From Maylandia zebra (lineage: Eukaryota > Chordata > Actinopteri > Cichliformes > Cichlidae): DNA of 64,000 bases. Each line of letters begins with the position of its first letter. The stretch's first letter is position 1. Shown one piece after another: positions 30,801 through 40,950 of the stretch. Location: the NCBI RefSeq assembly GCF_041146795.1, contig NC_135171.1, positions 1,035,001 to 1,099,000 on the forward strand. Reading direction: 5' to 3'. Position numbers and translations under genes: made by a program. The notes under the pieces were generated by a model. It worked only from the letters and a program-made list of their open reading frames with translations, had not been told where the DNA came from and ran no database searches.

Positions 30801-31502
30801 TGTCATGGTCCTGGGCCATGTTGGCCCAGTGTTCTTAGTTTCCTTGTATGTTTGTATTTTGTTCCTTGCTTAGGCCATGTTTTCTGAGTTGCCCTGTTGT
30901 GTTGTTCCCTAAGTGTTCTCCCTTCATGGCTCTTACCCCCTGTGTGCCCCTCTGTGTATCTGTGAGCCCTCGTCTCTCCTTATGTTTTATTCCATGCTTC
31001 CCCTGCCCATTATGTCTAAGTTCTCCCCGTGCTCTCTCTTCCCCCTGTGTGCCCTCTATGTATTTATGAGCCCTCGTCCCCTTTCGTGTTTATTCCGTGT
31101 CTCCCCTGCCTGTTACGTTGGTGTTCTACTCGTGCTCTCTCTCCTCCTGTCTGAACCTCTGTACTTCCTGTTCACCTCTCCCGTCAGTGTTCAGTTCACC
31201 CCGCCCTGTCTCGTTATGATTATCAGTGTCACCTGTGTTCCCCGTGTGTTCCCACTTCCCTCGTTAACCCTCTGTGTATTTCTGTCTGCGTCTCCCTCTG
31301 TTCAGCGTGACGTCGTCCCTCATGCCGTGTGTGGATCTCCCTGTGTCTCTCTGTGAGTTCTTAGTTTGTGGTTTCCCAGTTTAGTTTAGTTTGTATATTT
31401 GTTCTGCCAGCGAATAAAGCTGAGTTTTGAGTTCATTCCCTCGTGCCTGTGAGTCCTGCATTTTGGGTCCTACTCCTGCCTGCCGCACGGCGATTCATGA
31501 CA
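30801..31502 (+). repeat. Left LTR (702 bp)
   Basis: Begins TGTCATGG and ends CATGACA. An AATAAAGCTGAG poly(A) signal lies near 31,414. It appears identical to the right LTR by eye. Confidence 0.95.
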
Positions 31503-31519
31503 GTACGACGTCACCAGTA

Positions 31520-34500
31520 ATGGATCCAGCGGACTCACCGTGGAAGCGCAGCTCCCGTTTTGACGGGACTCGGCTAGCGCTTGGAGGGCCTCCGTGCTGC
31601 CGCTCCTCACTAGCTGCTTACCCTTCGGTCCACTCACCTGCTTCCTCTCCGCGGACGCCCAGGTCTCGCAGAAAACGCTCCAGCCGGTCCCGGGAGGATT
31701 ACTACGAGCCTGCAAGCAATCAGCTCACGCCTGCACAAGCCTTCTACAAGATGTTAGGGATTATTATCGTGCCGCCCGACTCACCCAGCGTTTCCACTTC
31801 ACAGCAGGAGCCTGGGACTCTTCTCGACCAACCGCCTAGGGTGAGTGACAAAGTCCCCCTACATTCACCTTCTGTGTCGAGGGATAAACGTACCGTTTCC
31901 CCCAAGGCCGCTAACGTCGGCTTCATGAACTCTAGATCTTCTGTTCCTCCTGTTCCAGAAAATGACAGTATTTATTTTGAGAGCGATCGTTTCCACTTTG
32001 GTTCAAAAGACTGTGCTTCTGATGCTCCTTCGGACCCAGGAGTTAAGACTGTTTCATCTGGAACTGTTTATTCTGGAGCTATGTTTATTCAGTCAGCTGC
32101 CCGTCCGCTTTCAGCTCAGTCCCCTGCTCAGCAGCCGTCTGTAGCTCAGTCTCCAGTGTCACCTGCTCAGAAGCCGCCTGTAGCCCAGACACCAACTCCA
32201 CCACCACCATTTTCGCCCCAAGCTCTGTTAGCCGCCCGGCCCGAAGCTCTGTTAGCCGCCCGGCCCGAAGCTCTGTTAGCCGCCTGGCCCGAAGCTCAGT
32301 CGCCACCTCCACCACATTCAGCCTCGCTTCCCATAGCACAGTCACATCCACAGCCTGACTTACTACAAACCTTATTTCAATCCTTAGCCCAGTCAATAGC
32401 TCAGTTGGTAGAGGAACCATCAGCCTTATCGACAGCTCAGTTAGCTCCCTCGCAGCCCTTCACAGCTCAGTTAGCTCCCTCGCAGCCCTTCACAGCTCAG
32501 TTAGCTCCCTCGCAGCCCTTCACAGCTCAGTTAGCTCCCTCGCAGCCACCCTCAGTGCAGTCTCCAGTGTCCCCAGTGCAGTCTCCAGTGCAGTCTCCAG
32601 TGCAGTCTCCAGTGCAGTCCCCTTTAGCACAGTCACCCACTCAACCACCAGCACCACAACCGTCACTACCTCTAGTTCATTCCCCTGTGGAGTCATTAAC
32701 TCCACCACCTACTCCACTCTCACCACCACCGTTACTACAGACATCAGTTCAGGTCCCCGTGTGTCCGGCAGCTCAGGTCCCCGTGTGTCCGGCAGCTCAG
32801 GTCCCCGTGTGTCCGGCAGCTCAGGTCCCCGTGTGTCCGGCAGCTCAGGTCCCCGTGTGTCCGGCAGCTCAGCTCGCACCTGAACCTTTGGCCCAGTTCC
32901 CCGTAGCAGTGCGGTTTTTTAGCCAGCTTAACATTGAGCCCGGGGTCCCAATCCTCTCTGGCTCTACATCAGCTCCTGCTGGAAGCTCGGATGAGCTCAT
33001 CCAGGACTCCGTGGCTCCCACGCCGCCATCTACCTCGTCCGCTGGGGGTTCCAGTGAGCCCGGCCAGCACCCCCTCGTCTCCGCTGGAGGGTCCGAGGGG
33101 CCCGTTCAGCCTCCTGTCTCCGCTGGAGGGTCCGAGGGGCCCGTTCAGCCTCCTGTCTCCGCTGGAGGGTCCGAGGGGCCCGTTCAGCCTCACGCCGCAT
33201 CAGCTGGAGGGCCCGAGGAGCCTGTCCAGCCGCCATCTGCGACCGCCTCGTCATCGCCTGGGCCAGCCTCAGCCTCTGCTTCTGCTACGCCTGGTCCGGC
33301 CTCAGCCTCTGCAGCTCCGCCTGGCCCGGCCTCAGAGCCTTCGTCCTCGTCTGGCCCGGCCTCAGAGCCTTCGCCCGCTGCAGCCTCCTCAGAGCCTTCG
33401 CCCGCTGCAGCCTCAGCCTGTGCTTCGCCTGGTCCCGCCTTGACTGGTCCTGTGCCCACCGGGCCTCGGCCAGTACGCCTGACACTGGAGAGCCGCCGCC
33501 GCTGCCTTCCGCGCGGCCGGCCCCCCGAACTGCACCGTCATCGCCTGAGTGGCCGCCGTCGCCTTCCGCACGGCCGGCCCCCGGACCGCCTTCGCCTGAG
33601 TGGCCTCCGTCGCCTTCCGCACGGCCGGCCCCCGGACCCTCTTCTCCTGGGTGGCCGCCGTCGCCTTCCGCACGGTCGGCCCCCGGACCAGCGCTGTCAT
33701 CGTCGCCGCCGCCTCCCGCGCGGTCGGCCTCCTGAACTGCTCCGTCGTCTCCTTCACCGCCGCCGTTGCCTTGCGCACGGCCGGCCTCCTGAACTGTTTC
33801 CACGTCGCCGCCGTTGCCTTGCGCACGGCCGGCCTCCTGAACTGTTTCCACGTCTCCGCCGTTGCCTTGCGCACGGCCGGCCTCCTGAACTGTTTCCACG
33901 TCTCCGCCGTTGCCTTGCGCACGGCCGGCCTCCTGAACTGTTTCCACGTCTCCGCCGTTGCCTTGCGCACGGTCGGCCTCCTGAACTGTTTCCACGTCGC
34001 CGCCGTTGCCTTGCGCACGGTCGGCCTCCTGAACTGTTTCCACGTCGCCGCCGTTGCCTTGCGCACGGCCGGCCTCCTGAACTGTTTCCACGTCTCCGCC
34101 GTTGCCTTGCGCACGGCCGGCCTCCTGAACTGTTTCCACGTCTCCGCCGTTGCCTTGCGCACGGCCGGCCTCCTGAACTGTTTCCACGTCTCCGCCGTTG
34201 CCTTGCGCACGGTCGGCCTCCTGAACTGTTTCCACGTCTCCGCCGTTGCCTTCCGCATGGTCGGCCCCCTGAACTGCTCTGTGTTTGGGTTATTTTCTTG
34301 GGCTCCGGTGTTTGCTGTGCCCTTCTTTTGTTTTCTGTTCCGGGCCCTCCGTCCTGGGCCCCCGCCGCCCGCCCTGGGTTGTTTTCTGTTTTGTTTTTCT
34401 GTGTTTGGGCTGTCTGGAGCCAGCCCTTGAGGGGGGGGTACTGTCATGGTCCTGGGCCATGTTGGCCCAGTGTTCTTAGTTTCCTTGTATGTTTGTATTT

Positions 34501-34528
34501 TGTTCCTTGCTTAGGCCATGTTTTCTGA
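31520..34528 (+). CDS. Low-complexity repeat polyprotein of the LTR element
   Basis: The first internal ATG (31,520) opens 1,002 codons ending inside the right LTR. Regions: a basic N-terminus (MDPADSPWKRSSRF..RSRRKRSSRSRED, conserved in the copy at 40,357); a Pro/Ser/Gln/Ala-rich region with in-frame tandem repeats; and an Arg-rich C-terminal array with the motif HGRPPELF or RGRPPEL. No retroviral zinc knuckle, protease or RT motif is present. All repeat units are multiples of three bases, so several other frames are open too. The same GRPPEL frame is used in the diverged copy, which supports coding. Function is unknown; a Gag substitute or nucleic-acid-binding protein is possible. Confidence 0.55.
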   Translation: MDPADSPWKRSSRFDGTRLALGGPPCCRSSLAAYPSVHSPASSPRTPRSRRKRSSRSREDYYEPASNQLTPAQAFYKMLGIIIVPPDSPSVSTSQQEPGTLLDQPPRVSDKVPLHSPSVSRDKRTVSPKAANVGFMNSRSSVPPVPENDSIYFESDRFHFGSKDCASDAPSDPGVKTVSSGTVYSGAMFIQSAARPLSAQSPAQQPSVAQSPVSPAQKPPVAQTPTPPPPFSPQALLAARPEALLAARPEALLAAWPEAQSPPPPHSASLPIAQSHPQPDLLQTLFQSLAQSIAQLVEEPSALSTAQLAPSQPFTAQLAPSQPFTAQLAPSQPFTAQLAPSQPPSVQSPVSPVQSPVQSPVQSPVQSPLAQSPTQPPAPQPSLPLVHSPVESLTPPPTPLSPPPLLQTSVQVPVCPAAQVPVCPAAQVPVCPAAQVPVCPAAQVPVCPAAQLAPEPLAQFPVAVRFFSQLNIEPGVPILSGSTSAPAGSSDELIQDSVAPTPPSTSSAGGSSEPGQHPLVSAGGSEGPVQPPVSAGGSEGPVQPPVSAGGSEGPVQPHAASAGGPEEPVQPPSATASSSPGPASASASATPGPASASAAPPGPASEPSSSSGPASEPSPAAASSEPSPAAASACASPGPALTGPVPTGPRPVRLTLESRRRCLPRGRPPELHRHRLSGRRRLPHGRPPDRLRLSGLRRLPHGRPPDPLLLGGRRRLPHGRPPDQRCHRRRRLPRGRPPELLRRLLHRRRCLAHGRPPELFPRRRRCLAHGRPPELFPRLRRCLAHGRPPELFPRLRRCLAHGRPPELFPRLRRCLAHGRPPELFPRRRRCLAHGRPPELFPRRRRCLAHGRPPELFPRLRRCLAHGRPPELFPRLRRCLAHGRPPELFPRLRRCLAHGRPPELFPRLRRCLPHGRPPELLCVWVIFLGSGVCCALLLFSVPGPPSWAPAARPGLFSVLFFCVWAVWSQPLRGGYCHGPGPCWPSVLSFLVCLYFVPCLGHVF
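32221..33190 (+). repeat. In-frame minisatellites in the LTR element ORF
   Basis: Successive arrays: 24-bp x3 (about 32,221-32,292, ALLAARPE), 30-bp x4 (32,431-32,550, AQLAPSQPFT), 12-bp VQSP units (32,560-32,620), 24-bp x5 (32,750-32,870, QVPVCPAA) and 39-bp x3 (33,075-33,190, SAGGSEGPVQPPV). Confidence 0.93.
33770..34270 (+). repeat. 48-bp minisatellite, about ten copies
   Basis: The unit contains TGAACTGTTTCCACGTCTCC then GCCGTTGCCTTGCGCACGG. Copies differ at a few sites (CGTC/TCTC, GGCC/GGTC). It codes a 16-residue repeat with GRPPELF. Confidence 0.95.
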
Positions 34529-35143
34529 GTTGCCCTGTTGTGTTGTTCCCTAAGTGTTCTCCCTTCATGGCTCTTACCCCCTGTGTGCCCCTCTGTGTAT
34601 CTGTGAGCCCTCGTCTCTCCTTATGTTTTATTCCATGCTTCCCCTGCCCATTATGTCTAAGTTCTCCCCGTGCTCTCTCTTCCCCCTGTGTGCCCTCTAT
34701 GTATTTATGAGCCCTCGTCCCCTTTCGTGTTTATTCCGTGTCTCCCCTGCCTGTTACGTTGGTGTTCTACTCGTGCTCTCTCTCCTCCTGTCTGAACCTC
34801 TGTACTTCCTGTTCACCTCTCCCGTCAGTGTTCAGTTCACCCCGCCCTGTCTCGTTATGATTATCAGTGTCACCTGTGTTCCCCGTGTGTTCCCACTTCC
34901 CTCGTTAACCCTCTGTGTATTTCTGTCTGCGTCTCCCTCTGTTCAGCGTGACGTCGTCCCTCATGCCGTGTGTGGATCTCCCTGTGTCTCTCTGTGAGTT
35001 CTTAGTTTGTGGTTTCCCAGTTTAGTTTAGTTTGTATATTTGTTCTGCCAGCGAATAAAGCTGAGTTTTGAGTTCATTCCCTCGTGCCTGTGAGTCCTGC
35101 ATTTTGGGTCCTACTCCTGCCTGCCGCACGGCGATTCATGACA
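34442..35143 (+). repeat. Right LTR (702 bp)
   Basis: Same length as the left LTR and no difference found by eye; both contain the same 147-codon chance ORF. Confidence 0.95.
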
Positions 35144-35379
35144 TATACACTTTAGGACTCGGGGTAAAGGATCAATAACAATTTAAAATTTACAGTTTCA
35201 TGATTTAAAGTCTCACACAACCCGTCGAAAGGGGAGGGGCCAGCTGCTTCCAAATAGAGCACATTTCATTTGTAATGTTGTAAATCAAAGCCCATTATGT
35301 ATTCATGATTTGAATCCTGGGTTGTGTGAAATCCCAGAAATAAACCCTAGACAAAGTGAATCCATGAACTAAGGCGTAG

Positions 35380-35530
35380 GTCTGTTGAGTTTATCAGCGT
35401 TTTTGGATAAATAATAATACATAATACTGGTAACTTACTTAAATTGAGTTCTAATAACAAATTGATAAAAATTTAGTTCAGCCTACTTAATATTTTTAAT
35501 TAAACACAATATTAGATTTTACAGTGTAGA
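35380..35530. repeat. MITE-like end
   Basis: AT-rich sequence ending AGATTTTACAGTGTA, the mirror of the ACACTGTAAATTCT start at 28,051. It could be the other end of that element, split by later insertions, or an independent copy. From 35,540 to 36,280 I recognise nothing. Confidence 0.45.
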
Positions 35531-36283
35531 AAAAAAAATACATAACTAGCATTACATACATTGTGCAAGTTCACAGCAATAACCGAGAGAATAGCCCAAT
35601 GTTCAGAGGATTCTGGTAGAAGTAGAGAAGAAGACCTCTCTTTTAAAAACTGCTGTGACCACTGATGAATAAGTAGAATGTAAAAAGACCACAGGACAAC
35701 AGAAACAGGACAAAACACAATCTACAAGTGAAGACAAAAATTAATGGCATGCAATTGTTGCATATAGACAGATGGCAACTGAAGAGAGGGAAGTGGAGAA
35801 GAAATGTTTATCGTATCATGAGAAGTGCAGCAACCTTAGAATATAGCAGCAAAACTAAGAGATGGTCAAAGGTCACCTGATCCAGGCCAAACTATAGCCT
35901 TTATCAAGTTTTAAGCTTAGTCTTAAAAGTACAGACGATGTGTGTCTCCTGAACCCAAAATAGAAGGACACAAACTAAAAGCTTTGCCTCCCCTTCTACC
36001 ACTGGCAACTCAAGGAAACAACAAAGTCACTCAGCCTGCAGTCTGAGAGCAAAGTCCTCTATTGGGACAATATGGTACAGTGAGGTCTTTAAGATAAGGT
36101 GGGGTCTAATCAGTCACGACTTTGTACACTATGTGAGGAGAAAGTTCTGACACTTAGGAATGTAATGTGCTGGACAAAAACATAGTTTTTTGTAGTTTCA
36201 CACCTGTACACTACCACAGTGGATTTTAAATTAGCTGTTAATATATGATTGGAGTACTGCTTTTCAGCTTTAACTCAAGGGGT

Positions 36284-36540
36284 TTTGCAGTTGGGCTGGC
36301 TATAGCCCAGGAGGTAGAGTAGGTCGGAAGGTTGGTTGGTTTGACCCCTGGCTCCCCCCACTGTTCATGTCAAATATCCTTGGGCAAGATACTAACCCCC
36401 GGTTGCTTTCCAATGCATTCACTGGAGTGTGACTGTTAGTTAGTAAGCACTTAAAATCATAGAAGAAAGTGAATGTGGCATGTTGTATCGAGCGCTCCGG
36501 TAGAGTAGAAAAGTCCTATATAAGAATCGGTCCAAACCAA
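36284..36540 (+). mobile_element. tRNA-derived SINE (second family)
   Basis: GGCTGGCTATAGCCCAGGAGG (A-box region), GGTTTGACCCCTGGCTCC (B-box region), then CCTTGGGCAAGATACTAACC and a tail with CCTATATAAGAATCGGTCC. It resembles the cichlid/percomorph tRNA SINEs and the remnant at 20,721. Confidence 0.8.
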
Positions 36541-36549
36541 ATCACATCT

Positions 36550-37010
36550 TCTGCATCATCTGTCAAACATGGTTTTGGAAATGGTATGAGCATGTACGGC
36601 TGCACTAGTATTTACTGATGCGAGTGCTAATAGCAGGATGAAAGCTGAAGTGTACGGGGCTATACTGACCTCCTCAGATTGCCAAACTCAAAAGAACTCA
36701 CAGTGCATCAAATGACGAAAGATTCAACCCACATAGCAAAAGCAACCTGAAAGTTTATCAAGGCAAAGAAATTGCCTCAATGATACCATATTTTTCAATG
36801 GTCAGTCACCTGATCTAAATTAAATCAGCACGTTCTCTGGTTATTAAAAACAAAACTGAATGCAGAAAGACCCACAAAGGAGCAACTGAAGGTGGCTGCA
36901 GTAAAAACAAAGCAGAGCACCTCAAGGGAGGACACACAGAATTTGGTCATGGTTATGGGTTCTGGACTTTAGTTATTGAGTACAAAGTGATTTCATCCAA
37001 ATAGTAAAAT
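36550..37010 (+). mobile_element. Tc1 relic (fifth family)
   Basis: Nucleotide landmarks: CTGTCAAACATGGTTTTGG, GTACGGCTGCACTAG.ATTTA, GTCACCTGATCTAAATTAAA, AGAAAGACCCACAAAGGAGC and GGTCATGGTTATGGGTTCTG. The same family recurs at 37,640-37,735 and 45,600-46,800. Non-coding by decay. From 37,010 to 37,370 nothing else is seen. Confidence 0.75.
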
Positions 37011-37376
37011 ACCCATTATATTTAAAATGATGTGAGTCTGTCCAATTAATAAAAAAAAATGTAATGTCTAAAAGTTCATGTAATACTTAAATTAAATTTG
37101 AAAGTCAGTTTAAAATTTTCAGCTTAAAATGTATCTCTTTGTTGACTGTGAAAAAAATGAAGAACAATGAACTGGATCATGATTAATGATACACTGGAGC
37201 ACAAAGAAATTATTAATCCATTGATCAGGTAAGAAGTAAATAACAGAGTGACACGTGGCTTGAACATGTGATTGAAAAGTTTCCCAATCATCTGTCTTGG
37301 GCACAGACAGTCAACATTGAGGTCAGTCTAAGTCTTTGCTGCTGTTGGTTTCAAAGTGCAATCATTCAGAGATATT

Positions 37377-37735
37377 GTCATGGTCTGGGTGAGCAGCTGG
37401 GATTTTCCATCAGTGCCAGAGCACCCGTGGCTCCGCCCGTGGGCACGGCTTTCTCAGCTTCACGCATCTGGAGCCAATTGGGGCAATCAGGCCAAAGAGG
37501 GATTTAAGCTCTGCGCTGTCATCTCCTCCCTGCCAGTTCGTCAGCTACCTGATGTTGGTAACCAGCTCCCACGTTCATGCTGCTAATCTCAAGTTGTTTG
37601 ACTCACGCTGTTTCTTGTCCTTCAGGACCTATTCTCCAGTGTCGACTGCATGAATGTCATGATCCAAAGCATACCATATCATCTGTGAAACACATGCATG
37701 TCTTTGGCTCTGGGACACTAGTGTTTATTGATGAT
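37377..37735 (+). mobile_element. LTR fragment followed by a Tc1 scrap
   Basis: TGTCATGGTCTGGGTGAGCA at 37,377 looks like a Gypsy-type LTR start, running through GTGGCTCCGCCCGTGGGCAC to about 37,630. From 37,640 the sequence changes to a Tc1 scrap (CATGATCCAAAGCATACC.., TGTTTATTGATGATG). Neither piece is complete. Confidence 0.5.
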
Positions 37736-37736
37736 G

Positions 37737-39535
37737 TCAAAGTCAAAGTCAGCTTTATTGTCAAAGTCCATATGTACAGTCATACACAGGAATTTTAAAT
37801 TGCAAGTCTTCCATAGCAGTGTACACTAAAATATAAAGATAAAAAAAGGAAAATAAAATAAAATAAAAGTCTTATGTACAACACAATACCATACTATACA
37901 ATTATTTAAAACAGCAGTGTCCAACACAATCATAGTGACTGTGGGCAAGTTTGTATGCAAGTGGGAGTGGGGCAGTCAGTGAAAAGGCAATGGTGGTGGG
38001 TCAGGTGGTGGTTGTATGTTTGAGTAATGGGGAGTTCAGAGGGAAAAGGTGAATGCAGGTCTGGTGTGTGTGACAGCAGGGAGTGAATTCAGCATCCTGA
38101 CAGTCTATCAGTCTGCTGGTTCTGGCCTGGAGGCTCTTCAGTCTCCTTCCACATGGCAGCTTCTTCAACTGAAGAAGCTGTTGGATGGATGAGTGGAGTC
38201 ACCTGTGGCGCAGAGGGCTTTCCGGATGAGGCAGTTGCAGTAGATGTCCTGGAAGGAGGGAAGAGAAGCACCCACGATCCACGAGCACCAACCCAGAAAC
38301 CCAGCATCCAAAACCCCAAAACACAAACCATCCCAAAACAATCCACAATTAATGACAATAATAATAAGTAATACACCAAACACAAAATCACTGAGTCAAT
38401 GGGCTCATGACCATGACACCCGAAGTCTTTGATGATTCCTTAGTCTTCTCCACATTCAGGGACAGGTTGTTGTTGCTGCACCACTCGGTCAGATGGTTAA
38501 CTTCCCTCCTGTAGTAGGTCTCATTATTGTTGCTGATGTGATCTACCACAGTTGTGTCGTCTGCAAACTTCATATAAAGGTTGGAGCTGTGTGATGGTGT
38601 GCAGTCGTGGATCAGCAGAGTGAAGAGCAGAGAGCTCAACACACATCCTTGGGAAGCCCATGTATTCAGTGTTCTTGAGCCGGAGGTGCTGCTGCCGACC
38701 CATACTGCCTGCTGTCTTCCTGTCAGGAAATCTAGCAGCCAATTACACAGCGAGGTGCTGACCCCCAGCAGATCCAGATTGTGAATGAGTTGCTGGGGAA
38801 TGATGGTGTTGAATGATCGAGTCTTTGGTGCCGGTGTGAAGTTCTTCTGGTAAAGAGGTGGAACCAACAGTGGTCTACAGAGTGGGCTTGTAGTCTGTGA
38901 TGGTCTGCATCCCTTGCCACAGCCTCCGAGTATCTCTGCTGCCACTGAAGTTTGCAAAATCCTCCTGGAGTATTGCCTTTTTGCCTCTCTGATGCAGCGT
39001 GACAGGTTTGCCCCTGCTGTTCTTAAACTCATCTCATCCCCGGCTCTGAAGGATGCGTTTCTCACCCTCAGGAGCCTGTAGACCTCATCTGTGAGCCATG
39101 GTTTCTGATTGGTCTGGACAGTGATGGTGCTTGTCTGTGACATCATTGATGCATTTTAAGATGCAGCCAGTGACAGTTTCTATATATTCCTGCAGGTCTG
39201 TGGTTTTGTCGTGTGTGACGGCCTTTTTAAAGATCTCCCAGTCTGTGGTTGAAAAGCAGTCTTGCAGTGCCTCTGAGGACCCTTCTGGCCACACATGTAT
39301 CTGCTTACGAACTGGTTTGGTGGCTTTGAGCAGGGGCCTGTATGCTGGCATTAGCATAATAGTTATGTGATCAGAGGCACCAAGGTGGGGGAGGGGAAGG
39401 GTTTTGTAATCTCCTATCTGGGTGGTGAAAACATTGTCCAAAATGTTGTTTTCTCGTGTGGGGAAATTTAATGTGTTTATGCAGTTTGGAAAGCACAGTC
39501 TTTGGGTCTGCATGATTGAAATCACCTGCTAGGAA
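37737..39535 (-). pseudogene. Rex1-like LINE, 3' part, internally deleted
   Basis: Minus strand: AGDFNHADPKTVLSKLHKH (endonuclease), GASDHITIMLMPAYRP, then WLTDEVYRLLRVRNASFRAG. A deletion joins to PQQLIHNLDLLGVSTSLCNW, LLDFLTGRQQAVWVG, QGCVLSSLLFTLLIHDCTPS and [14 protein letters not shown] (RT catalytic box). The 3' untranslated region ends at TCAAAGTCAAAGTCAGCTTT near 37,737. The RT fingers and the last part of the ORF are missing or frame-shifted. Confidence 0.85.
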
Positions 39536-40950
39536 ACAAAAAGGAGCACAAGAGTCCAAACACACAAGAAAACAGTCCAAGAACACAGGAAAACGGATCA
39601 AAAACAAAACCAAATCCGAGCCCAACAAGAGACCATGAAAAGTTCAGGGGGCCGACCGTGCACACGGCAACGGGCAAACAGTTCTGGAGGCCGACCGTGC
39701 ACACGGCAACGGCGGCGACGGGCAAACAGTTCTGGAGGCCGACCGTGCACACGGCAACAGCGGCGGAGGCAAAACCAATCAGGAGGCCGACCACTTGGAA
39801 GGTAGTGGTGGCCACTGAGCAGGTCTGGAGGTCGGCCGCGATGCCAGCGGCGGCGACGACGAACTCTTTCCGGAGGCCGGCCCCGAAGGCCATGATGCCA
39901 ACTTAGAGGCCCGGAAAACAGCCGGCAGAGGCGAGGCGGAACGGGTCGAGTTGGCTCTGACGGTGGTGTGGCAACCGCAGCACCAGACGAGGCAGGACCA
40001 GACGAAGACGAAGACGAGGCAGGACCAGACGAAGACGAGGCAGGACCAGACAAAGATGAAGACGAGGCAGGACCAGACGAAGACGAAGGCGGAGCTGAAG
40101 CTGGACCAGGCATGGATTAAGACACGGAGGCTGGACCAGGTGTGGATGAAGACACGGAGGCTGGACCAGGCGTGGATGAAGACACGGAACAGGCTGGAGC
40201 GTTTTCTGCGAGACCGGGGCGTCCGCGGTGAGGAAGCAGACGAGTGGGCCGAAGGATAGGCTGCTAGTGAGGAACGGCAGCACGGAGGCCCTCCAAGCGC
40301 TAGCCGGGTCCCGTCAAAACGGGAGCTGCACTTCCACAATGAGTCCGCTGGATCCATTACTGGTCGCGTCGTTCTGTCAGGGCTCTGTGTGCAGGCAGGC
40401 GGAGAGGAGGATCCAAACGCAGGACTCAGACACTAACTTGAAACTCAAAAACCTCAGCTTTATTGCTGGTACGAAAAAAACCATGAAGTGAACATGGAAT
40501 ATGGAGAACAGAAACACACAGGCATAATCTGATGGTACGACGCGACACCCAGCATGGGAAAACACAGGGCTAATATACACAGGGTAGTAATGAGGGAATG
40601 GGCAACAGAAGGGAGACACACCTGGGGGAGATCAGGGCTAACGAGACGGAGCAGCTAAGCTGCACACACTAACATAAGACAACAACTTGCACAATAAAAC
40701 AGGAAACAAGAATTACTAAACCAGATGCAGACATGACACTGAGAGACAGACTAGACACTGAACAGAAACTGCAACACACATGAGAACCCAAAACCTAAGA
40801 ACTGATCCCTCACCAAGAATAACAGAAACAGGTCTATAATGATAATAATAAACAAAGCACCAGAACATCAGAAAACAATCCATAATGCAAAAATAAACCA
40901 AAACATAATAAACTCAAAATACTGGGTCCAACGGACCCAGAACCGTGACA
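39535..40950 (-). mobile_element. Older copy of the non-autonomous LTR family (3'-truncated)
   Basis: One 576-bp LTR at 40,375-40,950 (minus: starts TGTCACGGTTCTGGGTCC, ends CCCTGACA) is followed by an internal region whose ORF starts MDPADSLWKCSSRF at 40,357. Ser/Pro-rich repeats and then a GRPPEL array follow (39,600-39,850), with a frameshift between 40,190 and 40,110. The element stops abruptly at the Rex1-like LINE, without a second LTR. LTRs of this copy and the 30,801 copy are clearly diverged but start alike. Confidence 0.85.

Larger units (their letters stand above)
30801..35143 (+). mobile_element. Young non-autonomous LTR retrotransposon
   Basis: A 4,343-bp element with two 702-bp LTRs, a polypurine tract (about 34,429-34,438, GAGGGGGGGG) just before the right LTR, and a 5-bp target duplication TATAC at 30,796-30,800 and 35,144-35,148. 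There is no protease, RT, RNase H or integrase, so it must depend on an autonomous partner. The internal region is one long repeat-rich ORF. No standard TGG-type primer site follows the left LTR directly. It belongs to the same lineage as the older copy at 39,535-40,950, with which it shares the start MDPADS. Confidence 0.92.

Noticed and set aside
30848..31356. 147- and 73-codon ORFs in the left LTR, repeated in the right LTR
   Set aside because: They lie wholly in LTR sequence, have no domain, and recur only because the LTRs are identical.
33770..34270. CRISPR-like regular repeats (also 54,580-55,505)
   Set aside because: Units are head-to-tail without unique spacers, in a vertebrate genome; these are minisatellites.
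33285..34447. Long minus-strand ORFs (316 and 344 codons) and a 276-codon plus-strand ORF in the 48-bp array
   Set aside because: A stop-free repeat unit whose length is a multiple of three keeps several frames open; only the GRPPEL frame is shared with the second copy.
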